The notes under the pieces: model-generated
What the model was told of the DNA's origin: nothing
What the model saw: the letters and a program-made list of their open reading frames with translations, nothing else
Database searches by the model: none
NCBI RefSeq assembly: GCF_000802235.1
Contig: NZ_JTDL01000132.1
Location: 1-39,059, forward strand
Length of the DNA: 39,059 bases
From: Sinomonas humi
GTDB taxonomy: Bacteria; Actinomycetota; Actinomycetes; Actinomycetales; Micrococcaceae
Reading direction: 5' to 3'
Shown here: one piece after another, positions 32,490 through 39,059 of the stretch
Layout of the letters: each line of letters starts with the position of its first letter
Position numbering within the stretch: the first letter of the stretch is position 1
Program-made: the position numbers and the translations under genes

Positions 32490-32550
32490 CCGGAAGCGCC
32501 GGCGCCCTTAGCGGGAAGGGCCGGCGCTCTTAGCGGGAGACGCCGGCGGC
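32485..32550. repeat. 22-bp tandem repeat, three copies, starting at the rex stop codon
   Basis: Units begin CTTAGC at 32485, 32507 and 32529 and contain GCCGGCG. The first unit contains the rex TAG stop. Each unit can fold on itself through its GCCGGC core. Confidence 0.85.
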
Positions 32551-32554
32551 GCGG

Positions 32555-33148
32555 CTAGCGGATGTAGCCCCTCCGCGCCGCGGCGGCGGTCGCGAAGTAG
32601 AAGTTCGACGGCGGGAGCCACTCGAGGACGGTTGCCACCACGTAGGCGGTGGTCGTCGTCGCGCTCAGCAGGTAGAGCGGCGCCTGGGAGAAGAACTGGT
32701 TCACCATGATCGGCGCGAGGGCGAACAGGTAGACGACGCCGAGGAGCGCGCTCAGCGCGGACAGGGCGGCGAAGACCGTCTGCAGGATTCTGACCCAGTT
32801 GCGCCCCGAGCGGACCCCGAACGCGATGAGGACCCCGATCGCGGCGGCGACCAGCGTGGTCACCCACAGAGTCGGTTCGATCATGCCCTGGATCTGCTCA
32901 GTCAGCCCCGGTGGAAGGGACTGGCGGGACTGGATGGCGACTTCGGCGAGGGTCGTGTTCAGACTGTTCTGCGCGACCTGCGCTTGTGCCGGCACCGCCA
33001 AGAGCGGCAGCACCGCTGAAGCTGTGAGGCACCAGAAGGCGGCGTTGACCGTACCAGGCCGCTCCAAGCGGCGCGGGCTGGGCATCCCGGGGAACGAACC
33101 CGTGGGGAGCTGGCTGGGCCAAGGGCCCGAGTGGGGGCTCTGAGTCAT
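32555..33148 (-). CDS. Small membrane protein of unknown function
   Basis: 197-aa protein with about four hydrophobic segments: AAFWCLTASAVLPLLAVPA, LWVTTLVAAAIGVLIAFGV, LQTVFAALSALSALLGVVYLFAL and LLSATTTTAYVVATVLEWL. The N-terminus is Pro/Ser-rich. The motif RSGRNWVRILQTVFAALS is related to RRGRRWARVLATVFLALA in the gene upstream, so the two are probably paralogues. The ATG at 33148 lies 13 bp after the upstream stop; both genes share a strand and likely an operon. No function recognised. Confidence 0.8.
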   Translation of the reverse strand: MTQSPHSGPWPSQLPTGSFPGMPSPRRLERPGTVNAAFWCLTASAVLPLLAVPAQAQVAQNSLNTTLAEVAIQSRQSLPPGLTEQIQGMIEPTLWVTTLVAAAIGVLIAFGVRSGRNWVRILQTVFAALSALSALLGVVYLFALAPIMVNQFFSQAPLYLLSATTTTAYVVATVLEWLPPSNFYFATAAAARRGYIR

Positions 33149-33161
33149 GTGGCTCGCCGCC

Positions 33162-34151
33162 TCACTGACCGTAAGGGTTTCCGAAGGACCGCGGAGGCCC
33201 GGAATAGGGGTTGTTGAACTGGTTCTGGCTATCCAGGAACGCAGAGACCGGCCGGCGGAAGATGACGACGATCGACGCGATCGCGAGCGCAATGGTGATG
33301 AGCGAGAATAGGCCCGCACCGAAGAAGCTCAGGATGGCGAGTGCGAGGAACACGGTGGCGAGCACCCGCGCCCAGCGGCGGCCGCGGCGGAGGAAGACGG
33401 CGGAAACCGCGAGCACGACGGCGTTGATCACCGCGCCGGCGAACAGAACCCACAGGAACGTCAGGATGAGGCTGCGGACGCGGTCAGGGGCGAGGGCGGG
33501 TCTTGTCGCCTCCTGCGAATACATGTTCTGAAGCGTGCCGATCTGGCTCGAGGTGACCGCGAGGCCCAAGATGCCCACGAGCACCTCGACGATCGCGGTC
33601 GCGATGATGAGCCAGAACGCAAGAGTGATGGCCGACTGCTGGGCGCTCGGGGGCGGAGCCTCGTAGCCCAGCGAGCCTGACCCGGGCGAACCGTAGGGAG
33701 GCTGGCCGTACTGGGGCGCCTGGCCGGACTGGGGCGCCTGGCCGTACTGGGGCGCCTGGCCGTACTGGGGCGCCTGGCCGGACTGGGGAGGCTGGCCATA
33801 CTGCGGTGCCTTGTATTGCGGGGCTTGGCCATACTGCGGGTTCTGGCCATATTGGGGTGGCTGGCCGTACGGCTGGTTCTGGCCGTACGGCTGGTTCTGG
33901 GGCTGGCCGTACTGGGGCTGGCCATACTGCGGCGGCTGCTGCCCATGCTGGCCCGGTTCGGGCGTCTGGGCTCCGGGCGCGTACTGCCCGAAGCGGGGCG
34001 CCGGCCGTGGCTCCTCGACCCCGCCCGCGCTCTCGACGCCGCCCGTGCTCTCGACGCCGCCCGCGGTCTCGGATCCGGTTCCCTCAGGTCCCGCGCTCTC
34101 GCGTCCCGCATCCTCGTCCCGCGGGCCCTCGGGCTGCTGGGGGTTGCTCAT
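33162..34151 (-). CDS. Membrane protein with long Gln/Pro/Tyr repeat N-terminus
   Basis: 329-aa protein. About residues 1-55 are acidic Gly/Glu/Ser-rich. About 56-160 consist of Gly-Gln-(Pro/Ala)-Pro-Gln-Tyr repeats, encoded partly by perfect 18-bp units. The C-terminal half has four hydrophobic segments (ITLAFWLIIATAIVEVLVGILGLAV; LILTFLWVLFAGAVINAVVLAVSAVFL; VLATVFLALAILSFFGAGLF; LITIALAIASIVVIF) with RRGRRWARV between two of them. GGAGGA is 8 nt before the ATG. The type resembles Pro/Gln-rich actinobacterial DUF4064-like proteins near the cell pole or wall, but that is only a resemblance. Confidence 0.8.
   Translation of the reverse strand: MSNPQQPEGPRDEDAGRESAGPEGTGSETAGGVESTGGVESAGGVEEPRPAPRFGQYAPGAQTPEPGQHGQQPPQYGQPQYGQPQNQPYGQNQPYGQPPQYGQNPQYGQAPQYKAPQYGQPPQSGQAPQYGQAPQYGQAPQSGQAPQYGQPPYGSPGSGSLGYEAPPPSAQQSAITLAFWLIIATAIVEVLVGILGLAVTSSQIGTLQNMYSQEATRPALAPDRVRSLILTFLWVLFAGAVINAVVLAVSAVFLRRGRRWARVLATVFLALAILSFFGAGLFSLITIALAIASIVVIFRRPVSAFLDSQNQFNNPYSGPPRSFGNPYGQ
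33703..33810. repeat. Six tandem 18-bp coding repeats
   Basis: Units of TGGCCGTACTGGGGCGCC (plus-strand reading) start at 33703, 33721, 33739, 33757, 33775 and 33793. The first, third and fourth are identical; the others carry Y/S-changing or silent changes. Each encodes six residues of the Gln/Pro/Tyr repeat. Repeat number is likely to vary between strains. Confidence 0.9.
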
Positions 34152-34305
34152 GGCTCGTCCTCCGCTCGGCGAATACGGAGCGGCCACTGTTCCGTCCCCG
34201 CAATGCCCACCATACCGGCACGTGCCCCGCAAAGGCTCGGATATTCGGCGCGATATCTGGGCGAAAATCTCCGGGAATTCCTGCGCCGATTCGCCTTCCG
34301 GCGCG

Positions 34306-34348
34306 GCGAAGCCCCGCCCGAGGAACGGTTCCTGGGACGGGGCTTCGC
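34306..34348 (-). terminator. Terminator hairpin downstream of the YceI gene
   Basis: GCGAAGCCCCG (34306-34316) pairs with CGGGGCTTCGC (34338-34348). Inside, CCC/GGG and AGGAAC/GTTCCT extend it to a nearly continuous 20-bp stem. It lies 38 bp beyond the YceI stop on the minus strand. Confidence 0.75.
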
Positions 34349-34385
34349 TACCGCGTCAGCGGTTGTGCAGGGTGAGAGCTGAGGC

Positions 34386-34934
34386 TCAGGCCTGGGGTGC
34401 GGTGAAGGCGAGGTCGAGGGAGATCACGACCTTGTCGCTCACGAGCACGCCGCCCGCCTCGAGGGCGGCGTTCCACGTGAGGCCGAACTCCTTGCGGGAG
34501 ATCGTGGTCTCGCCGGAGATCCCGGCGCGGGTGGCGCCGAACGGATCGACGGCAACGCCGTTGAACTCCGTCTCGATCGTGATCTGCTGGGTAACGCCCT
34601 TGATGGTGAGGTTGCCGGTGACGTCGTAGGACTCGCCGTTGTGCTCGATCGAGGTCGAGACGAAGGTCATGTCGGGGTATTCCTCGACGTCGAAGAAGTC
34701 GGCGCCCTTGACGTGGGCGTCGCGGTTGGCGTCGGCGGAGTCGAAGGACGCGGTCTTCACCGTGGCCTCAACGCGGGTCTCGGCGAGGCTCTGGCCCACG
34801 TTGACAGTCGCAGTGGCGTCGGTGAACTTGCCGCGGACCTTGCTGATGCCCGCGTGGCGGACGGTGAAGGCAATGTCGCTGTGGGCGATGTCGAGGGTCC
34901 AGATGCCGGGAGTGATGCCGGAGGGGACGGTCAT
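34386..34934 (-). CDS. yceI: YceI family protein (polyisoprenoid-binding lipocalin-like)
   Basis: 182-aa YceI-domain protein without a signal peptide. Motifs: GIWTLDIAHSDIAFTVRHAGISKVRGKFTDATATV, ASFDSADANRDAHVKGADFFDVEEYPDMTFVST, and ITIETEFNGVAVDPFGATRAGISGETTISRKEFGLTWN. The fold is a lipocalin-like barrel that binds isoprenoids in characterised members; the cytoplasmic actinobacterial form is of unknown role. AAGGAG is 7 nt before the ATG. Two palindromes upstream suggest a dedicated regulator, as for genes controlled by MarR-type proteins. Confidence 0.92.
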   Translation of the reverse strand: MTVPSGITPGIWTLDIAHSDIAFTVRHAGISKVRGKFTDATATVNVGQSLAETRVEATVKTASFDSADANRDAHVKGADFFDVEEYPDMTFVSTSIEHNGESYDVTGNLTIKGVTQQITIETEFNGVAVDPFGATRAGISGETTISRKEFGLTWNAALEAGGVLVSDKVVISLDLAFTAPQA

Positions 34935-34967
34935 GGCGATCTCCTTGATTGTCGAGCCGGGTCAGGT

Positions 34968-34983
34968 GGTTGAAGTGTCAACC
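34968..34983. promoter_or_regulatory. Palindrome GGTTGA-N4-TCAACC upstream of YceI
   Basis: Perfect 6-bp arms, 34 bp before the YceI ATG, downstream of the probable -10 (TATGAT on the minus strand, near 34994-34999). Candidate operator. Confidence 0.45.
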
Positions 34984-35000
34984 AATGGAGACATCATATC

Positions 35001-35014
35001 CATGCAAATGCATG
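35001..35014. promoter_or_regulatory. Palindrome CATGCA-N2-TGCATG upstream of YceI
   Basis: Perfect 6-bp arms in the spacer region of the probable YceI promoter. AT-richer than the surroundings, as for MarR-type sites. Candidate operator distinct in sequence from the one at 34968. Confidence 0.45.
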
Positions 35015-35067
35015 TTCTGCCACCCCTGTGCTCGATCTCACAGCTAACTCCCGGGAACGGGGAGTAG

Positions 35068-35085
35068 TTCTACTTCTCGTAGAAT
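35068..35085 (+). promoter_or_regulatory. Inverted repeat TTCTAC-N5-GTAGAA overlapping a -10 box
   Basis: TTCTAC (35068-35073) and GTAGAA (35079-35084) are perfect inverted arms; TAGAAT (35080-35085) is a good -10 for the genes at 35173 onward. A regulator bound here would cover the -10. GTAG/CTAC arms are reminiscent of BlaI/MecI-type operators, but no such regulator is in the window. Confidence 0.5.
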
Positions 35086-35172
35086 GAGTTCGAGCGGGGG
35101 CACTCAGCTGCCTGCAGCTCGGAAGTGCCGGACGATTTCCCGCAGCCTCAACCATTTGAGAAACTGGATGCC

Positions 35173-35841
35173 ATGCCTTCTTCCACCGTCCATCTTTTGC
35201 GCCACGGCGAGGTCTACAACCCCGCCGGCGTGCTGTACGGCCGGCTCCCGGAGTTCCACCTCTCCGAGCGCGGGCTGAAGATGGCGGAGTGCGTCGCCGA
35301 ATACTTCGCCGAGCGGGCGCACGACGGCGCCCGGATCGTCTATCTCGCGGCCTCGCCTCTCACGCGGGCCCAGGAGACTGCGGCTCCGACCGCCGCCATC
35401 CTTGGCCTCGATATAGAGCCAGAGCCGCGGATCATCGAGGCCGAGAACCGCTTCGAGGGCCTGCGGGTCAACCGCAGTGAGCTCGCCAAGCCCCGCCACT
35501 GGCCTTACCTTGTCAACCCTTTCCGCCCCTCTTGGGGCGAGCCGTATGAGCAGCAAGCGGCCCGAGTCCTTGACGCCGTCGCGGACGCGGCGCGGGTCGC
35601 CGTCGACCGCGGGGGAGAAGGCGCCGAAGCAATCCTCGTTGCCCACCAGCTCCCCATCTGGGTCACCCGGCTCAAAGTCCAGGGGCGGCCGCTCTGGCAT
35701 GACCCCCGAATGCGCGAGTGCACGCTCGCCTCGGTCACGAGCCTGACCGTCGACACAGCGAGCGGCGCCGTCGTCTCGCTCCGCTACGCCGAGCCCGCCG
35801 CCGCCCTCCTCCCGGGTGCCGCGACGACGCCGGGGGCTTGA
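35173..35841 (+). CDS. Histidine phosphatase family protein (phosphoglycerate mutase-like)
   Basis: About 222-aa member of the histidine phosphatase superfamily. The catalytic motif VHLLRHGEVYNPAG lies at residues 6-19 (His nucleophile). LAASPLTRAQETA and the second His in ILVAHQLPIW follow. RLPEFHLSERGLKMAE is typical of actinobacterial members found next to cytochrome c maturation genes. The ATG at 35173 puts the RHG motif at the normal distance from the N-terminus; a GTG at 35125 is in frame, but neither has a good ribosome site. It ends 5 bp before the TlpA-like gene, so it may head that operon. Substrate unknown. Confidence 0.85.
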   Translation: MPSSTVHLLRHGEVYNPAGVLYGRLPEFHLSERGLKMAECVAEYFAERAHDGARIVYLAASPLTRAQETAAPTAAILGLDIEPEPRIIEAENRFEGLRVNRSELAKPRHWPYLVNPFRPSWGEPYEQQAARVLDAVADAARVAVDRGGEGAEAILVAHQLPIWVTRLKVQGRPLWHDPRMRECTLASVTSLTVDTASGAVVSLRYAEPAAALLPGAATTPGA

Positions 35842-35846
35842 GAATT

Positions 35847-36461
35847 ATGACCGCACCAGATCCCACCCGCCGCCGCTTCCTCCGGCTCGCTGCCGCTGTT
35901 CCGGCGGCTGCGCTGTCCGTCGCTGCCCTCTCGGCCTGCACGTCGAACGACCCTCTTGCCGCCCAGGCCCGAGCCGGCGACGACAAGAACTACGTTGCCG
36001 GCGACGGCTCGGTCACGGAGTACGCGAAAGACCAGCGGAAGCCCCCGGTCTCCTTCACCGGCACCCTCTACGACGGCACGACGGTCGATTCCAAGACCTT
36101 CCTCGGCCACGTTGCAGTACTCAACTTCTGGTTCGCAGCTTGCGCGCCGTGCCGCGTCGAGGCGCCGTCCCTGAAGGCGCTGCACGACGAGTTCGCGCCA
36201 CAGGGCGTGATCTTCTACGGCGTGAACCTGCGCGACGAGAAGGGCACGGCGGAGGCCTTCGAGCAGACGTTCGCCATGCCGTACCCGAGCTTCAACGATC
36301 AGGATGGGCGCGTGCTCCTCGCGGTGTCCGGTGTCGTCCCGCCGGGCGCGGTGCCCACGACGCTCGTCCTCGACAAGCAGGGCCGCGTCTCCGCCCGGAT
36401 CCTGGGCGAGCTCGACAAGGGCACGCTCAAGGCCCTCATCCAGACAGCGGCGGCAGAGTAG
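35847..36461 (+). CDS. TlpA/ResA-like thiol-disulfide oxidoreductase lipoprotein
   Basis: 204-aa exported thioredoxin-fold protein. The N-terminus has a twin-arginine motif (DPTRRRFLRLAAAVP) and a lipobox (SVAALSAC, Cys near 31), so it is probably a membrane-anchored lipoprotein. The redox site is LNFWFAACAPCRVEAPSL (CAPC), with the cis-Pro in VVPPGAVPTTLVLD. It would reduce the CxxCH cysteines of apocytochrome c, receiving electrons from CcdA encoded next. The ATG at 35847 starts 5 bp after the upstream stop; the longer frame into the phosphatase gene is rejected. Confidence 0.9.
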   Translation: MTAPDPTRRRFLRLAAAVPAAALSVAALSACTSNDPLAAQARAGDDKNYVAGDGSVTEYAKDQRKPPVSFTGTLYDGTTVDSKTFLGHVAVLNFWFAACAPCRVEAPSLKALHDEFAPQGVIFYGVNLRDEKGTAEAFEQTFAMPYPSFNDQDGRVLLAVSGVVPPGAVPTTLVLDKQGRVSARILGELDKGTLKALIQTAAAE

Positions 36462-36462
36462 C

Positions 36463-37215
36463 GTGGGTGGCAACAGCTTCAGCGACGCCGTCCTCAATGG
36501 CTCACTCCTGCTTGCCGTGCCGGTGGCGCTCCTCGCCGGCTTCGTCTCGTTTGTCTCGCCCTGCGTCCTCCCGCTCGTTCCCGGCTACCTCGGGTACGTG
36601 ACGGGCCTGACCGGCGTCGACCTCGAGAAGCAGAAGCGCGGGCGCATGGTGTCCGGCATCGGGCTTTTCGTGCTCGGTTTCACCGCGGTGTTCGTCGCCA
36701 CGGGGGCTGTCTTCGGGCAGCTGGGGGCGTGGCTCGCCATCTCCTCGTCGTGGCTCACGCGGGTGCTGGGGATCGTCGTCGTCCTCATGGGCATTGTGTT
36801 CATGGGGGGACTCGGGATCTTCCAGCGTGAGGCGCGCGTGCACGCCAAGGTGCCCGCAGGTCTGTGGGGCGCCCCGCTCCTCGGGGTGACATTCGGCTTG
36901 GGCTGGGTTCCGTGCATTGGCCCGACCCTGGCTGCGGTGCAGCTCCTCGCGTTCACGAGCGGGACCACGGCCTACAAGGGCGCGCTCCTCACGTTCGTGT
37001 ACTGCCTCGGACTCGGGGTGCCGTTCCTGCTCATAGCGCTCGCGTTCCGCCGGGGCATGGGCGCGCTCAAATTCTTCAAACGTCACCGCCGGGCACTGCA
37101 GGCCTTCGGCGGCGGCATGCTGATCCTGATCGGCGTGCTGATGGTCTCCGGAGTGTGGAGCCAGTGGATCTCCCAGCTGCAGATCTGGATCGGAACCGTG
37201 AGGCTGCCCGTCTGA
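36463..37215 (+). CDS. ccdA: Cytochrome c biogenesis protein CcdA
   Basis: 250-aa membrane protein of the DsbD/CcdA family that carries reducing equivalents across the membrane to the TlpA/ResA protein. It has six or seven hydrophobic segments; the paired redox cysteines are in VSFVSPCVLPLVPGYLGYV and LGWVPCIGPTLAA. The GTG start directly follows the TlpA stop (1-nt gap), and the stop shares its A with the ResB start (TGATG). Translational coupling along the operon is likely. Confidence 0.92.
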   Translation: MGGNSFSDAVLNGSLLLAVPVALLAGFVSFVSPCVLPLVPGYLGYVTGLTGVDLEKQKRGRMVSGIGLFVLGFTAVFVATGAVFGQLGAWLAISSSWLTRVLGIVVVLMGIVFMGGLGIFQREARVHAKVPAGLWGAPLLGVTFGLGWVPCIGPTLAAVQLLAFTSGTTAYKGALLTFVYCLGLGVPFLLIALAFRRGMGALKFFKRHRRALQAFGGGMLILIGVLMVSGVWSQWISQLQIWIGTVRLPV

Positions 37216-38948
37216 TGACCCTCAAGACTGAGAACGAGAAGACCCCCAAAGAACCGCGCAAGGTGCGGCAGAGCAAGCGGAATGACGTCGCGCTGCCGGT
37301 GCTCGGGTTGCTGGGGATGCTGCGCTGGGCGTGGACCCAGCTGACGAGCATGAAGACGGCGCTCTTCCTGCTCCTCCTCCTCGCGGTGGCTGCCGTGCCT
37401 GGGTCGCTCTTCCCGCAGCGGCCCGTCAACCCGTCCGTGGTCACGCAGTACCTCAAGGACCACGCGGACTACGGGCCGATCCTCGACAAGCTCCAGATGT
37501 TCGACGTGTATTCGTCCGTCTGGTTCTCCGCGATCTACCTGCTGCTGTTCATTTCGCTCATCGGCTGCGTGATCCCGCGCGCGATCGCCCACTGGAAGGC
37601 TTGGCGCTCGAAGCCGCCGCGGACCCCCGTGCGGCTGTCCCGCCTGCCCGTCTACGGAACCCTGGTCGTCCCGTCCGAGCAGCAGCTCGGCGCCGAGGAG
37701 GCGGCCCGGCAGGCGGCCGCCGCGCTCAAGAAGCGCGGCTACCGCGTCGACCTGCGCCCGGCGTCCGACGACGGCGGTCCCGGAGGCAAGGCGACCCTCG
37801 CCTCCGTCGGGGCTGAGCGGGGCTACATTCGTGAACTCGGGAACCTCTGCTTCCACAGCGGACTCGTAGGCGTCCTGATCGCAGTGGCGATCGGCGTCCT
37901 GTTCGGCTACAGCGGGCAGCGGACCCTCGTCGAGGGCGATACGTTCGTGAACACGCTCGTCGGCTACGACCAGTTCAACCCCGGAACCGACTTCCAGTCC
38001 TCGTGGCTCGCGCCGTATTCGATCCAGCTCGACAAGTTCGACGTCATCTACGACCGCGAGTCGCCGGGCCACTTCGGGCAGCCGCTCGACTTCACGGCGC
38101 ACCTCACCACCAAGGACTCGCCGGACGCCACTGCCAAGAAGCAGGATCTCAAGGTCAACGATCCGCTGAGCATCGGGGGCACCGATGTCTACCTTGTGGG
38201 CAACGGGTACGCGCCGGTCGTGACGGTCCGCGGCGGCGACGGCAAGATCGCGTACCAGGGCCCGATGCCGTCGCTTCCGACCGACACCGTCTACACCTCG
38301 ACCGTGGTCATCAAGGCGCCGGACGCGAAGCCGAAGCAGCTCGGCTTCGTCGGCTTCTTCCTCCCGACTGCTGTCACTGACTCGAACGGCGTCGCCTATA
38401 GCGCCGACCCCGATCCTCTGGCCGCTCAGCTCGACCTCAACTCCTACGTGGGGGACCTCGGTCTCGACAAGGGTGCCCCGCAGAGCGTGTACGCGCTCGA
38501 CGTCTCGAAGCTCACGCAGATCAACGGTCCCAAGCTCCCGGCGAAGGGCATCGTCCTGAACGCCGGGCAGTCGTACACGCTCCCCAACGGGCAGGGCTCC
38601 ATCAGCTTCGACGGGCTCAAGCGCTACGTGGCGCTCGACATCCATCACAACCCAGGGCAGGTGTGGGCGCTCGGCTTCGCGCTCTTCTCCCTCGCCGGCC
38701 TCATCGCCTCGCTCTTCGTGCCGCGCCGCCGCCTGTGGCTGCGGTTCGGAGACCACGAGGACGGACGCACCATGGTCGAGTACGGGCTCTTGGCCCGTGG
38801 TGAGGACCACGGCCTCGCAGGGGAGGGCAAGGCCGTTCGGGCCGCGCTCGCGAAGGCGTGGAATGTTGCCGACCCGGCATCCGGCGCTCCAAGGGGAGCC
38901 GCGCAGGCGCAGAATAGGACTCAGTCAACCTCAGAGAAGGACATGTGA
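37215..38948 (+). CDS. resB: Cytochrome c biogenesis protein ResB
   Basis: 577-aa ResB/Ccs1 component of the system II haem-ligation complex with CcsB/CcsA. The N-terminus is polar and cytoplasmic; segments include TALFLLLLLAVAAVPGSLFPQR, VWFSAIYLLLFISLIGCVIPR, NLCFHSGLVGVLIAVAIGVLFGYSG and the last QVWALGFALFSLAGLIASLFVPRRRLW. Between the third and last lies a large extracytoplasmic domain (about residues 240-490). LCFHSGL carries a His at the expected haem-channel position. The polar C-terminal tail is long. The stop overlaps the CcsB start by 1 nt (TGATG). Confidence 0.93.
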   Translation: MTLKTENEKTPKEPRKVRQSKRNDVALPVLGLLGMLRWAWTQLTSMKTALFLLLLLAVAAVPGSLFPQRPVNPSVVTQYLKDHADYGPILDKLQMFDVYSSVWFSAIYLLLFISLIGCVIPRAIAHWKAWRSKPPRTPVRLSRLPVYGTLVVPSEQQLGAEEAARQAAAALKKRGYRVDLRPASDDGGPGGKATLASVGAERGYIRELGNLCFHSGLVGVLIAVAIGVLFGYSGQRTLVEGDTFVNTLVGYDQFNPGTDFQSSWLAPYSIQLDKFDVIYDRESPGHFGQPLDFTAHLTTKDSPDATAKKQDLKVNDPLSIGGTDVYLVGNGYAPVVTVRGGDGKIAYQGPMPSLPTDTVYTSTVVIKAPDAKPKQLGFVGFFLPTAVTDSNGVAYSADPDPLAAQLDLNSYVGDLGLDKGAPQSVYALDVSKLTQINGPKLPAKGIVLNAGQSYTLPNGQGSISFDGLKRYVALDIHHNPGQVWALGFALFSLAGLIASLFVPRRRLWLRFGDHEDGRTMVEYGLLARGEDHGLAGEGKAVRAALAKAWNVADPASGAPRGAAQAQNRTQSTSEKDM

Positions 38949-39059
38949 TGCCTCTCAACCAGACCCTCGGCTCCTACAGCGAACTCTTCATGCTGCTTGC
39001 CGCCGGGACGTACGTCGTCGCCTTCCTCGCGTTCGCGTGGGACATGGCGACGACGTACG
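38948..39059 (+). CDS. ccsB: Cytochrome c biogenesis protein CcsB (5' end only)
   Basis: The first 37 residues are visible: MPLNQTLGSYSELFMLLAAG, followed by the start of a membrane segment (TYVVAFLAFAWDM). The N-terminal pattern and position after ResB identify the CcsA/CcsB haem-exporting partner. The WWD motif and haem His residues lie beyond the window, so completeness cannot be judged. GAGAAGGA precedes the ATG. Confidence 0.85.
   Translation, partial: MPLNQTLGSYSELFMLLAAGTYVVAFLAFAWDMATTY

Noticed and set aside
33703-33810. CRISPR array
   Set aside because: Repeats are directly tandem 18-bp units without spacers and lie in frame within a coding region.
37083-38810. 575-codon open frame antisense to resB
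   Set aside because: Shadow frame; the sense strand has clear membrane segments and operon coupling.
35847-39059. Rex operator before the cytochrome c maturation genes
   Set aside because: No TTGTG-N6-TTCACAA-like sequence was found there.

Overview
The window is chromosomal DNA from a high-GC Gram-positive bacterium, most likely a Micrococcaceae actinobacterium (Arthrobacter/Sinomonas type). The evidence is strong G/C third-position bias, a bS22-type ribosomal microprotein, an actinobacterial Rex and a Ccs/ResB cytochrome c maturation cluster, and several genes whose start codon sits 6-7 nt after a TANNNT -10 hexamer (leaderless mRNAs). No rRNA, tRNA, CRISPR array, prophage or insertion sequence was seen.

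Region 1 (1-1267): the 3' part of an AcuC-type deacetylase and a small ArsR-like regulator. Region 2 (1272-13197): an L-rhamnose locus. A minus-strand set holds an intracellular GH78 alpha-L-rhamnosidase, a Gfo/Idh oxidoreductase fused to a PmoA-like domain, and a LacI-type regulator. A divergent plus-strand operon encodes rhamnose mutarotase, isomerase, a bifunctional rhamnulose-1-P aldolase/lactaldehyde dehydrogenase, and rhamnulokinase. Both directions carry LacI-type palindromes. Region 3 (13219-26838): a uronate/aldarate locus. Five tightly coupled genes (Gfo/Idh, epimerase-type SDR, KdgD, enolase-superfamily dehydratase, ketoglutarate semialdehyde dehydrogenase) fit an oxidative route from a hexuronate to 2-oxoglutarate. 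It is followed by a nucleoside hydrolase/MFS pair, a degenerate M24 protein, an alpha/beta hydrolase, a second LacI regulator and a CE7 acetyl esterase. Related ACCGRT-core palindromes sit in the promoters of the uronate operon, the M24 gene, the lacI gene and the esterase gene, defining a local regulon. Regions 2 and 3 together look like a locus for using acetylated rhamnogalacturonan (pectin) fragments.

Region 4 (26839-28823): a class I DAHP synthase preceded by a 17-codon leader peptide rich in Trp/Tyr/Phe codons and by mutually exclusive RNA stems, i.e. a probable attenuator. Then come a small excisionase-like HTH protein and the 32-aa bS22 gene. Region 5 (28824-34934): an NRAMP-related transporter with a non-canonical metal site, a HAD phosphatase, a glutaredoxin-like protein, Rex, two related membrane proteins (one with Gln/Pro/Tyr repeats) and YceI. 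Short tandem repeats start at or near several stop codons here. Region 6 (35173-39059): a histidine phosphatase, then TlpA/ResA-like thioredoxin, CcdA, ResB and the start of CcsB, packed as a cytochrome c maturation operon.

The most notable items are the aromatic attenuator in front of the DAHP synthase, the second LacI regulon with its operators, the metal-site-less M24 protein, the oxidoreductase-PmoA fusion, and repeat families at gene 3' ends.
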